Program-made: the position numbers and the translations under genes
Assembly (NCBI RefSeq): GCF_000963925.1
Contig: NZ_BAMV01000018.1
Location: 209,735 to 273,734 of the forward strand
From: Acetobacter cibinongensis
GTDB taxonomy: Bacteria; Pseudomonadota; Alphaproteobacteria; Acetobacterales; Acetobacteraceae
Direction: 5' to 3'
Length of the DNA: 64,000 nucleotides
In this document: piece after piece, positions 44,110 to 52,448 of the stretch
How positions within the stretch are numbered: position 1 is the stretch's first letter
Layout: every line of letters starts with the position of its first letter
The notes under the pieces: generated by a model
The model's database searches: none
What the model was told of the DNA's origin: nothing
The model's input: the letters and a program-made list of their open reading frames with translations, nothing else

Positions 44110-46569
44110 TTAGCGAAGGGCCGCGCCGGTTGTTTTGGTCACAGCAGCAACAATCCGTTCTGACACCGCTTCCAGTTCCGCATCCGTCAGGCTTTTATCC
44201 ATTGGTTGCAAAACAACTTCCACCCCAACAGAGCGGTAGCCTTCAGGCACATGCGGGCCTTCATAGACGTCAAACAGGGTAACGCCAGCAACCAGGTTTC
44301 TGTCTGCACCACGCACGGCTTTTAGCAGGTTTTCACCTGGCACATCCCGTGCAACCACAAACGCAAAATCTCGGCGTACTGGCTGGAAGCTTGAAAGTTT
44401 GGGAGCAGACTTCTTACGCCGTTTTGGGTCTGGCACGCTGTCCATAAACACTTCAAACCCTACAACCGGCACGTCAATGCCAGCCGCCTGCAACAGGGAG
44501 GGATGGAGTTCACCAAAATAGGCCAGCACGTTTTTGGGCCCTTGGCGCACAACACCGGAACGCCCCGGATGGTACCAGCCGGGGGCATCTGCTGTTGTGC
44601 TGAGCGCGTCAGGTGAAAGGCCAAGCTGGGTCAGAAGTTCCAGCGCATCGGCCTTGGCAGCCCAAAGGGAAACAGCTTTGCTTTCCTGCTCCGGGTAGCG
44701 CGGCGTATGCCCACTTCGTATACCGGCGGCAACAAGCTGCTGCCCGGCCTCTGAAAATGCTGGCCCCACTTCAAACAACCCAATATCAGCCCAGCCACGT
44801 ACGCTATTGCGCTGCGTTGCGGACACCAGATTAACCAGAGGGGTCGGGCGCATCTGGTCTAGGTCAGACGCAATGGGGTTGAGCAGACGCAAGCTCTCAG
44901 GCGCACCACCAAAACGCACTGCGTCTTCGTGCGAAACAAAGGAGAAACCAACCGTTTCAACCAAGCCACGCGCTGCCAGAATACGGCGCGCCCGTGCGGT
45001 GCGAATTTGCTTTGGTGTCAGTGCCGTGCCCGGCACAACACTTACGGCAGGCAGCGGCACAGCAGGCACACTATCCAGCCCCTTGAGACGCAGGATTTCC
45101 TCAACCAGATCGCTCTCGGCTTCACAGTGGGCAACGCCCTCTGCGGCTTTGGCAGCCTGTGCTTCATCCAGTTTCGGTGCCTGAGCCAGAACAGGCTTCT
45201 GGGCAATGTCGTTGCGCCATGACGGCACACTCACACGCACGGCATCATCCGTACGGTCCTGCACTTCAAAACCCAGCTTTTCCAGCAGGGACACGCTTTC
45301 CTGCGCAGGCACATCAAGCCCACCAAGATCACGGACGCGATTAAATGCCAGAGTAGCGTCACGCTGCCATGCGGGTTGCTCCCCGGCAGATACAACCTCG
45401 CTAGCTTCACCGCCGCAAAGATCAATAATCATGCGCGTTGCAGCTTCAAGCGCTGCAACAGGCAACGCCTGATCCACACCGCGCTCAAACCGGTAACTGC
45501 TGTCAGAAGCCAACCCAACCCGGCGGGCGCTCAAGGCAATGCTCACGGGGTCAAACAGGGCGCATTCTACAAAAACGTCTGTCGTTTCTTCTGTCGCGCC
45601 GGAGGCTTCACCCCCCATAATACCTGCCAGAGACTGCACGCCATTGGCGTCTGTCATCACGCAATCCTCTGGCGTGACGATGTAGTCCTCTCCATCCAGC
45701 GCACGGAACGTTTCACCCGCACCCTGACACACGATCAGGCGGCCGCCAGCAATTTTGCTGGCATCAAAAACATGCAAAGGCCGACCAAGGTCGAAACAGA
45801 AGTAATTGGTAATATCAACCAGGGTGGAGATAGAGCGTAAACCAATGCTTTCCAGCTTGGTGCGCAGCCATTCCGGGCTGGGGCCATTTTTAACACCGCG
45901 AATAGTCCGCCCCAAAATCCAGGGGCAGGCTTTTGTGTGCGTATTCTCCCATGTGACGGGTGAGGCAAACGTTCCTTCGACAGCCTCAGCCAGCCACGGA
46001 CGGAGTGTACCAAGACCCGCTGCAGCAAGGTCACGCGCAATACCCCGTACCCCCAGTGCATCCCCCCGGTTAGGGGTGATGGCAATGTCAATGACAACAT
46101 CATCAAGACCCGCAAAGTCAGCGTAGGACTGACCGGGGAAAGTATCCTCCGGCAGTTCGGCAATGCCGCTGCTTTCTTCACCCAAACCAAGCTCGCGCAA
46201 GGAGCACAACATGCCTCCGCTGGCTTCACCACGGATTTTTCCGGCTTTGATGGTAATATCCAACCCCGGCACATAAGTGCCCGGTGGTGCAAAAATAACC
46301 GCCAGACCTGTCCGGGCATTAGGCGCGCCACACACAACCTGCACGTTTTCAAAGCCAGGACCAGCATCCACACGACAGACCTGCAAGCGGTCTGCGTCCG
46401 GGTGGCGGGTCGCTTCCAGAATACGCGCGGTACGGAACGGCTCAATCGCTGCGCCCCGATTTTCTACACTTTCAACCTCAAGACCAATCTGGTTCAGCTT
46501 TACGCAGATTTCTTCCAGCGTTGCCTGTGTTTCAAGGTGGTCATACAGCCAGGATAGCGTGAATTTCAT
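44110..46569 (-). CDS. pheT: Phenylalanyl-tRNA synthetase beta subunit
   Basis: 819 residues, the full length of bacterial PheT. Domains in order: start MKFTLSWLYDHLE; tRNA-binding OB fold (B2) with LQVCRVDAG and GAPNARTGL; B3/B4 editing region with the ITPNRGDALGVRGIARDLAA segment; B5; and the C-terminal anticodon-binding RRM-like B8 domain (SSFQPVRRDFAFVV). Together with PheS it charges tRNA-Phe as an alpha2-beta2 complex. Start is preceded by GGGGG and lies three bases after the pheS stop. Confidence 0.97.
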   Translation of the reverse strand: MKFTLSWLYDHLETQATLEEICVKLNQIGLEVESVENRGAAIEPFRTARILEATRHPDADRLQVCRVDAGPGFENVQVVCGAPNARTGLAVIFAPPGTYVPGLDITIKAGKIRGEASGGMLCSLRELGLGEESSGIAELPEDTFPGQSYADFAGLDDVVIDIAITPNRGDALGVRGIARDLAAAGLGTLRPWLAEAVEGTFASPVTWENTHTKACPWILGRTIRGVKNGPSPEWLRTKLESIGLRSISTLVDITNYFCFDLGRPLHVFDASKIAGGRLIVCQGAGETFRALDGEDYIVTPEDCVMTDANGVQSLAGIMGGEASGATEETTDVFVECALFDPVSIALSARRVGLASDSSYRFERGVDQALPVAALEAATRMIIDLCGGEASEVVSAGEQPAWQRDATLAFNRVRDLGGLDVPAQESVSLLEKLGFEVQDRTDDAVRVSVPSWRNDIAQKPVLAQAPKLDEAQAAKAAEGVAHCEAESDLVEEILRLKGLDSVPAVPLPAVSVVPGTALTPKQIRTARARRILAARGLVETVGFSFVSHEDAVRFGGAPESLRLLNPIASDLDQMRPTPLVNLVSATQRNSVRGWADIGLFEVGPAFSEAGQQLVAAGIRSGHTPRYPEQESKAVSLWAAKADALELLTQLGLSPDALSTTADAPGWYHPGRSGVVRQGPKNVLAYFGELHPSLLQAAGIDVPVVGFEVFMDSVPDPKRRKKSAPKLSSFQPVRRDFAFVVARDVPGENLLKAVRGADRNLVAGVTLFDVYEGPHVPEGYRSVGVEVVLQPMDKSLTDAELEAVSERIVAAVTKTTGAALR

Positions 46570-46572
46570 GTC

Positions 46573-47643
46573 TTACACCCCCTCATGCAGCAGCGCGGGC
46601 GCAAGCGGGTCCGACCCGTAATGGCGCAACCAGCGAATATCACTCTCGTAAAAAGACCGCAGGTCCGGAATACCGTTCTTCAGCATGGCTAGGCGTTCAA
46701 TACCCATACCAAAGGCAAACCCCTGCCAGTCACGCGGGTCAAGGCCACAATTGGCCAGAACACGCGGGTGCACCATGCCGGACCCCAGCACCTCAAGCCA
46801 GTCATCACCGCCTCCAATTTCCCCTGTCCGGCGAGACCAGCCGATATCCACCTCCATGGAGGGTTCGGTAAAGGGGAAATAAGAGGACCGAAAACGAACA
46901 GGCAGATCCGGCTTGTCAAAGAACACACGCAGGAACTCAATCAGGCAGCCTTTAAGATGCCCCAGCGTAATGCCCTGCCCTATGACCAACCCTTCGCACT
47001 GATGGAACATAGGCGAATGGGTTGCATCATGGTCTGCACGGTAAGTCCGACCCGGGCATATAACGCGGATGGGCGGCTTCTCACTCAGCATGGTGCGGAT
47101 CTGCACGCCGGAGGTCTGGGTACGCAGCACGCGTGTTACATCCAGACCCGGTGCGGGCGGCAAATAGAATGTGTCATGGTCCGTCCGTGCCGGATGATGG
47201 TCCGGCGTATTGAGGGCGGAAAAGTTATGCCAGTCAGTCTCGATATCCGGGCCTTCTGCCACACTGAACCCCATGGCGCCGAAAATGGCAGTCATTTCTT
47301 CCATTGCGCGGGAGATCGGGTGAATAGCGCCCTGCACAACCGGCGGAGGTGGCAGGGTTACATCCACACGCTCAGCAATAAGCCGGGCTTCAAGAGCCGC
47401 AGCCTCAAGCGCCTTGCCGCGCTCTTCTACCGCACGGTTCAGGTCATCACGCAGGCGGTTCAGGGCCGCACCACGGGCTTTACGCTCCTCTGGCGCCATT
47501 TTTCCCAACGCCTTGAGCAAGGTGGTCAGGCGGCCTGACTTGCCAAGTGTCCCCACCCGGACGGCATCCCATGCCCGCATATCAGCAGCATTAGCCAGTT
47601 CGGACAGGACTTCCTGCCGGAAAACTTCAAGATCGTCGCTCAT
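46573..47643 (-). CDS. pheS: Phenylalanyl-tRNA synthetase alpha subunit
   Basis: Catalytic subunit of 356 residues. After an N-terminal coiled coil (residues about 1-90) come the class II synthetase motifs: HPISRAMEEMTAIFGAMGF, HPARTDHDTFYLP, the motif 2 region RVICPGRTYRADHDATHSPMFHQ and motif 3 GFAFGMGIERLAML. Start MSDDLEVFRQ has GCGAGG in front; a start four codons upstream is less likely. Operon order is rpmI-rplT, terminator, then pheS-pheT. Confidence 0.97.
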   Translation of the reverse strand: MSDDLEVFRQEVLSELANAADMRAWDAVRVGTLGKSGRLTTLLKALGKMAPEERKARGAALNRLRDDLNRAVEERGKALEAAALEARLIAERVDVTLPPPPVVQGAIHPISRAMEEMTAIFGAMGFSVAEGPDIETDWHNFSALNTPDHHPARTDHDTFYLPPAPGLDVTRVLRTQTSGVQIRTMLSEKPPIRVICPGRTYRADHDATHSPMFHQCEGLVIGQGITLGHLKGCLIEFLRVFFDKPDLPVRFRSSYFPFTEPSMEVDIGWSRRTGEIGGGDDWLEVLGSGMVHPRVLANCGLDPRDWQGFAFGMGIERLAMLKNGIPDLRSFYESDIRWLRHYGSDPLAPALLHEGV

Positions 47644-47756
47644 GAAACCTCGCACGAGGGGAAAAATACGCTAGGGCCGAATACTCCGTCCTGTAGCCGG
47701 AGAAAACCCCTATCCCGCCATAAAGCCTGAAAACTGCCTGATGAGGGAGCCAAAAC

Positions 47757-47792
47757 AAAAAAGGCCGCCCGATAAGGGGCAGCCTTTTCCGA
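47757..47792 (-). terminator. Terminator after rplT
   Basis: Hairpin with arms GGCTGCCCC and GGGCGGCC (one mismatch), followed on the minus strand by TTTTTT. Partial read-through into pheST is possible. Confidence 0.8.
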
Positions 47793-47814
47793 TAACCTTA
47801 ACCGGTCAAAAACC

Positions 47815-48174
47815 TTAGGCGGCCAGAGCTGCCTGAGCTTTTTTCACGATTTCAGCGAAAGATGCTGCGTCATCAAAAGCGATGGCGGCCAGAACCTTAC
47901 GGTCGATTTCAATACCAGCCTTGTCCAGACCGTTGATGAAACGGCTGTAGGTCAGGCCGTGCTCACGCACAGCGGCATTGATACGCTGGATCCACAGAGC
48001 GCGGAATTCACGCTTTTTGTTCCGGCGGTCACGGTATGCATACTGGAGGGACTTTTCGAGCCGTTCCAGAGCAATACGGTAGTTTGTAGAAGACCGGCCG
48101 CGGAAACCCTTGGAGAGCTTCAGAACCTTCTTGTGGCGAGCGTGGCTTGTTACGCCGCGTTTTACACGTGCCAT
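47815..48174 (-). CDS. rplT: 50S ribosomal protein L20
   Basis: 119 residues with the standard [19 protein letters not shown] start, the [15 protein letters not shown] segment and [18 protein letters not shown]. It is essential for early 50S assembly. A GGAG ribosome site precedes it. It follows rpmI by 14 bases, the usual pair; infC, which often heads this operon, is not present. Confidence 0.97.
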   Translation of the reverse strand: MARVKRGVTSHARHKKVLKLSKGFRGRSSTNYRIALERLEKSLQYAYRDRRNKKREFRALWIQRINAAVREHGLTYSRFINGLDKAGIEIDRKVLAAIAFDDAASFAEIVKKAQAALAA

Positions 48175-48188
48175 ATGCTAGATACTCC

Positions 48189-48392
48189 TCAAACCAGCCC
48201 GTAGGGTGCCCACTGCTTGACGGTACGACCGTCCTGCGGTGTCATCACCTGTGCACCGCGGTTGGTGCGTTTCATTTTCTGCGGGCGCTTGATCATGCCG
48301 TGGCGTTTACCGCACGGACCGGAGAGCACCTTGCCGGTTGCGGTGATTTTGAACCGCTTTTTGACCGACGATTTGGTCTTCATCTTGGGCAT
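48189..48392 (-). CDS. rpmI: 50S ribosomal protein L35
   Basis: 67 residues, [22 protein letters not shown], the typical L35 start. AGGAG lies seven bases before the ATG. First gene of the rpmI-rplT operon; its leader holds a long hairpin at 48589-48627. Confidence 0.96.
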   Translation of the reverse strand: MPKMKTKSSVKKRFKITATGKVLSGPCGKRHGMIKRPQKMKRTNRGAQVMTPQDGRTVKQWAPYGLV

Positions 48393-48811
48393 TTCATTAC
48401 TCCTGCAAACTATTAAGCTTCGCTACGCCTTGCGGCGCAACAGACCACGGCCGGGCATGCCCTACAAGCCCGGACGCGTGTGCGAAGCCGCCCCCATAGC
48501 CCAAACTCCACAGCTTTACAAGGTGGCAAGCTCAAGGATTTCCCTGTATCTTGCGGACTATACACTCCTGTGCCCGCACTCCCTTGCCTTATGTGGCAGG
48601 TAAAATGTTCACCTGCGGGCCACATAAAGATCTGTGTAGACACATGCTTTGCTAGGTGTGCCACGCAGGCTGCCTGACCTGCAACCTTTACGGCTGGCAT
48701 ACGCTTTAAACCGCATGGAAACAGGCGCTTGCATTACGCCAGATGCCACTGCCCTTAACCCCACATCATGCCATTGCGCATGACGCAACATTAATGAGGT
48801 TCGCCACTTTC
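48393..48811. other. Divergent leader region of rpmI-rplT and the polyol dehydrogenase
   Basis: About 420 bases without a gene. A long hairpin at 48589-48627 pairs TTATGTGG with CCACATAA and, inside, GCAGGT with ACCTGC, with a nine-base loop and a three-base bulge. It may be part of a ribosomal-protein leader on the minus strand, though no known L20 leader pattern was matched. Confidence 0.45.
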
Positions 48812-50284
48812 ATGATTTCCCTCTCCAACGCAACGCTCACCAAACTTCCCGTTCAAGTTCTTACCCCTGATTATGACCGCACAAAAACAACTCCCGGCAT
48901 AGCGCACCTTGCCGTGGGGAATTTTCACCGTGCGCATCAGGCACTCTATATAGACCGGGTTCTGGCACGTCCTGACCAGCAGGAATGGGCAATCGTTGGC
49001 GTAGGACTGCGGGATAATGAGCGCGAGACAAAACGCGCCGCCCTTATGGCGGAACAGAATGGTCTGTACACCCTGACCGAGTTTGCAACAGACGGTGACC
49101 ACACAACCCGCGTTCTGGGTGCAATTACCGAGTATGTGCAGGCCGCAAAAGACCGCACAGCGGCTATTCATCGTCTGGCGGACCCTGCCATCAAAATCGT
49201 GAGCCTGACCATTACCGAAGGCGGGTATTATGTGGATGCCAACAGCCAGTTCATGCTGGATGATCCAGCCATTGCAGAAGACCTGAAACGGGATGTACCC
49301 GAGACCGCCTTTGGGCTTGTGACCGAGGCCCTGCGCCTCCGCCGTGAGAGTGGCGCAGGCCCTTTCACCGTCATGACCTGTGATAACCTGCGGGATAACG
49401 GCACGGTCGCGCGCACAGCTTTCTGCTCCTACGCCAAAGCGCGGGATGCCAAGCTTGGCGCATGGATTGAAGAGAACGTCACCTTCCCCTCCACCATGGT
49501 GGACCGGATCACGCCGTCCGTTTCAGCCGCAGATGTGACGCGCCTGAATGCTCTGAGCGGTATAGATGACAAGATGCCCCTGTTTGCCGAAGACTTCACC
49601 CAGTGGGTTATTGAGGACAAATTCTGTGCGGGCCGCCCGGAACTGGAGGCTGTGGGCGTAGAGTTTACCCAGGATGTTGGGCCTTATGAACAGGTAAAGC
49701 TGCGGATGCTGAATGCATCTCATTCCATGCTGGCTCTTCCCGGTGTGCTGATGGACTATGCCACGGTACCCGATGCCATGCAGGATACGGCGTTGGTTGC
49801 ACTGCTTGAGCAGTTTTTGGCGCAGGATGCGTCACCCTTCATTAGCCCCCCAGATGGTGTAACTCTGCAACGGTATGCGCAGCAGGTATTAAGCCGCTTC
49901 CGTAACCCGGCCGTTGGCGACCAGCTCATTCGTATTGCTTCTGACAGCGCGTCAAAACTCCCCGTTTTCTGGGCAGATACTGCCAAAGGCGTTTTAGAAG
50001 CTGGTAAAGATCATAAACGTATCGCCTTCGGCGTTGCCTGCTTCCTAAACTATCTGCGTGGAGAGACGGACAACCACAAGCGCTATACTCTTTCCGAACC
50101 CGGCTTGCCCGATGATGCACGAACTCAGGCAGTGCAGGACGACACCACCACAGCCTTACAAATTTCAGTATTTTCTGGCTGGGAATTAGACCGTTTTCCG
50201 GCCTTCGTGCAGGATGTGGACACCCTGCGCCAAAGTATCCGCGCTCACGGCGCACGCAAGACACTTCAGAACCTGTCTCTGTAA
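48812..50284 (+). CDS. Mannitol 2-dehydrogenase-type polyol dehydrogenase
   Basis: Polyol-specific long-chain dehydrogenase of 490 residues. The nucleotide-binding part has AHLAVGNFHRAHQALYIDRVL, the Rossmann start of this family; the catalytic triad appears in KLRMLNASH, matching K-x4-N-x2-H. Members oxidise mannitol to fructose or reduce tagaturonate/fructuronate with NAD(P); mannitol dehydrogenase fits the length and a ketose-fermenting host, but substrate is inferred. The start was set at the ATG with GAGG upstream; the open frame reaches 48743. Confidence 0.85.
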   Translation: MISLSNATLTKLPVQVLTPDYDRTKTTPGIAHLAVGNFHRAHQALYIDRVLARPDQQEWAIVGVGLRDNERETKRAALMAEQNGLYTLTEFATDGDHTTRVLGAITEYVQAAKDRTAAIHRLADPAIKIVSLTITEGGYYVDANSQFMLDDPAIAEDLKRDVPETAFGLVTEALRLRRESGAGPFTVMTCDNLRDNGTVARTAFCSYAKARDAKLGAWIEENVTFPSTMVDRITPSVSAADVTRLNALSGIDDKMPLFAEDFTQWVIEDKFCAGRPELEAVGVEFTQDVGPYEQVKLRMLNASHSMLALPGVLMDYATVPDAMQDTALVALLEQFLAQDASPFISPPDGVTLQRYAQQVLSRFRNPAVGDQLIRIASDSASKLPVFWADTAKGVLEAGKDHKRIAFGVACFLNYLRGETDNHKRYTLSEPGLPDDARTQAVQDDTTTALQISVFSGWELDRFPAFVQDVDTLRQSIRAHGARKTLQNLSL

Positions 50285-50288
50285 AACA

Positions 50289-50332
50289 GCGCACCCCCGC
50301 TCCCGAAAATTGGGCGGCGGGGGTGCGTTTAC
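50289..50332 (+). terminator. Terminator after the polyol dehydrogenase
   Basis: Arms GCACCCCCGC and GCGGGGGTGC around a loop, followed by GTTT. Confidence 0.8.
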
Positions 50333-50374
50333 CGTCATAGTCCCAAATAAAAACAACACGTTTTTATTGTGTGT

Positions 50375-50394
50375 CTATATACAATGGTATATAG
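50375..50394. promoter_or_regulatory. Operator-like inverted repeat upstream of aldFGH
   Basis: CTATATAC and GTATATAG are perfect inverted arms separated by AATG, in the AT-rich stretch about 180-250 bases before the aldF start. The regulator is unknown. Confidence 0.45.
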
Positions 50395-50571
50395 TTAGCA
50401 GTAAATCAGGACAGAACTTGTACCTGATAAATAAATCTTATTCATTTTTTACAGCTTTTCTGCCGCATCTATGCGTTTATTTGCTCCTTAATTCAGGATA
50501 AATACACACTAACGAGATAACGGGATTAAAGACTGAGAAGCGCCAGCGCTGTGGGAGGAAACGCCAGAACC

Positions 50572-51951
50572 ATGGCTTTTCTGCTCTGGCCTCTATCAGT
50601 CTGTTACAAGATTGGGGGTAGAGTGATTAAACGTCTTTTAGCTGGGGTTGTCGGGGCTGGTGTCCTTGGTGGGCTGGGTTTCCTGTATTACGCTTGGTAC
50701 CCGTCCATTGCGACCATAACGCCACCAGCCGCCAGCAGCTTCTCTGCTGAACAGATAGAACGCGGGCGTATTGTTGCCGCGGAAGGCTATTGTGCGGAAT
50801 GTCATACCCGCACAGATATGGGTGGTGGCCCAGAGCTTGCTGGTGACTATAAAATGGAAACCCCATTCGGGGCCATTTACTCCTCCAACATCACGCCTGA
50901 CCCTGAAACCGGGATTGGCCGCTGGTCGGAGGACGCTCTGCGCCGCGCCATGCGCTACGGTGTGTCCCGCGAAGGCGAACATCTTATTCCCGCCTTCCCC
51001 TACGACCATTTCACGAAAATGACAGATCAGGACATTGCCGATCTGTACGCCTACCTCATGACACGCCCTGCCGTGCACATGACACAACGCCCCAACGAAC
51101 TGCCCTTCCCGCTGAGCCTCCGCATTGGTCAGGCTGCGTGGAAGCTCATGTTCTTTACACCTGGCGTCTATAAGCCAGACCCCAGCCATGATGCCTTGTG
51201 GAACCGCGGCGCTTACCTGGCTGAAGGCAATGCCCATTGTGGCGCGTGCCATACCCCCCGCAACCTGATGGGAGCGGAGAAAAAAGGCTCAGCTTATGAT
51301 GGCGCTGTGGTGGATAACTGGATTGCTCCCCCACTGAACGAGCATAACCCGACCCCAACCACATGGACGGAAGAGGAACTGTACCAGTATCTGCGCAATG
51401 GTGTAGCGCCTCTGCATGGTCCGGCTGGTGGCCCGATGTCGCCTGTTGCACACCGCTTCCTCGCAACCGTGCCGGAAGAAGATGTGCACGCCATTGCACA
51501 TTACTTTGCCGATGTAGACAAAGCGGCTGAGCGTGAAAAACATGACCCCGCAGCGTTGGCACTGGCCATGGAGCAGTCGAAGAAAGACCTGATCGGCCCC
51601 AATTCTGACCCGGATGCCAAACTCTATCAGGGTGCGTGTGCTGCCTGCCATTACAATGCCGCACCGTCACCTGTGCTTGGTCGCCCGGATCTGGCGCTGA
51701 ACAATGCGCTGTGGCTGGATGAACCGACAAACCTGTTCCAGGTCATGCTTCGTGGCCTGACAGCAGAAGAAGGCCAGTCCGGCGTTGCCATGCCGAGCTT
51801 CTATAATGCCCTGTCGGATGCTGATATGGCCCGCCTTGCCGCTTATCTGCGCCGCACCCGCACCACTCTGCCGCCGTGGAAAGACCTCGAGAAAAAAGCC
51901 GCTGACGTGCGCAAGACCGTCACACCCATTCCTGTCAATTCTTCCCACTAA
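50572..51951 (+). CDS. aldF: Aldehyde dehydrogenase cytochrome c subunit
   Basis: Membrane-anchored triheme cytochrome c that passes electrons from the aldehyde dehydrogenase to ubiquinone. From the chosen ATG the heme motifs CAECH, CGACH and CAACH lie at about residues 74-78, 223-227 and 356-360. An N-terminal signal/anchor (RLLAGVVGAGVLGGLGFLYY) exports it. Start is uncertain: GGAGGAA lies 11 bases before this ATG, while a GTG at 50623 with GGGGG close by would give a compact signal beginning VIKRLLAG. It is 20 bases ahead of aldG in an operon of order cytochrome, iron-sulfur, large subunit, as in the AldFGH type. Confidence 0.9.
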   Translation: MAFLLWPLSVCYKIGGRVIKRLLAGVVGAGVLGGLGFLYYAWYPSIATITPPAASSFSAEQIERGRIVAAEGYCAECHTRTDMGGGPELAGDYKMETPFGAIYSSNITPDPETGIGRWSEDALRRAMRYGVSREGEHLIPAFPYDHFTKMTDQDIADLYAYLMTRPAVHMTQRPNELPFPLSLRIGQAAWKLMFFTPGVYKPDPSHDALWNRGAYLAEGNAHCGACHTPRNLMGAEKKGSAYDGAVVDNWIAPPLNEHNPTPTTWTEEELYQYLRNGVAPLHGPAGGPMSPVAHRFLATVPEEDVHAIAHYFADVDKAAEREKHDPAALALAMEQSKKDLIGPNSDPDAKLYQGACAACHYNAAPSPVLGRPDLALNNALWLDEPTNLFQVMLRGLTAEEGQSGVAMPSFYNALSDADMARLAAYLRRTRTTLPPWKDLEKKAADVRKTVTPIPVNSSH

Positions 51952-51971
51952 GACGGTACACGGAGCCAGAT

Positions 51972-52448
51972 ATGATAAAGTTTAAACTCAATGGCCGTGA
52001 CGTAACCGTCGATGTGCCAGATGATACCCCGCTCCTGTGGGCGCTGCGTGATGAACTAGGCCAGACCGGCACCAAATTTGGGTGTGGGGTTGGCCAGTGC
52101 GGTGCCTGCACCGTACATGTCGGGGGGCGTGCCACACGCTCCTGCATCACACCCGTCAGTTCCATCAACGGGGCAGAGATTGTTACAATCGAAGGCCTGG
52201 ACCCGGACGGCAAGCACCCCGTGCAGGAAGCATGGCGTGATATTCAGGTACCGCAATGCGGCTACTGCCAGTCTGGCCAGATCATGCAGGCGGCAAGCCT
52301 TTTGAAGGATTATCCGGACCCAACGGATGAACAGATTGATGGTGTTATGGGCGGAAGCCTATGCCGCTGCATGACCTATATTCGTATTCGCAAGGCCATT
52401 AAAAAAGCCGCTGCCGCCATGCGTGAGGAGACAGCATCTCATGGGTAA
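51972..52448 (+). CDS. aldG: Aldehyde dehydrogenase [2Fe-2S] subunit
   Basis: 158 residues. Two clusters are visible: C38, C43, C46, C58 in GCGVGQCGACTVHV and following, and C96, C99, C131, C133 in CGYCQSG and LCRC, the plant-ferredoxin and helical [2Fe-2S] domains of the xanthine oxidase family. It relays electrons from the molybdenum centre to the cytochrome subunit. No signal peptide is present, so it is probably carried across by the Tat signal of AldH. It overlaps aldH by eight bases. Confidence 0.94.
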   Translation: MIKFKLNGRDVTVDVPDDTPLLWALRDELGQTGTKFGCGVGQCGACTVHVGGRATRSCITPVSSINGAEIVTIEGLDPDGKHPVQEAWRDIQVPQCGYCQSGQIMQAASLLKDYPDPTDEQIDGVMGGSLCRCMTYIRIRKAIKKAAAAMREETASHG

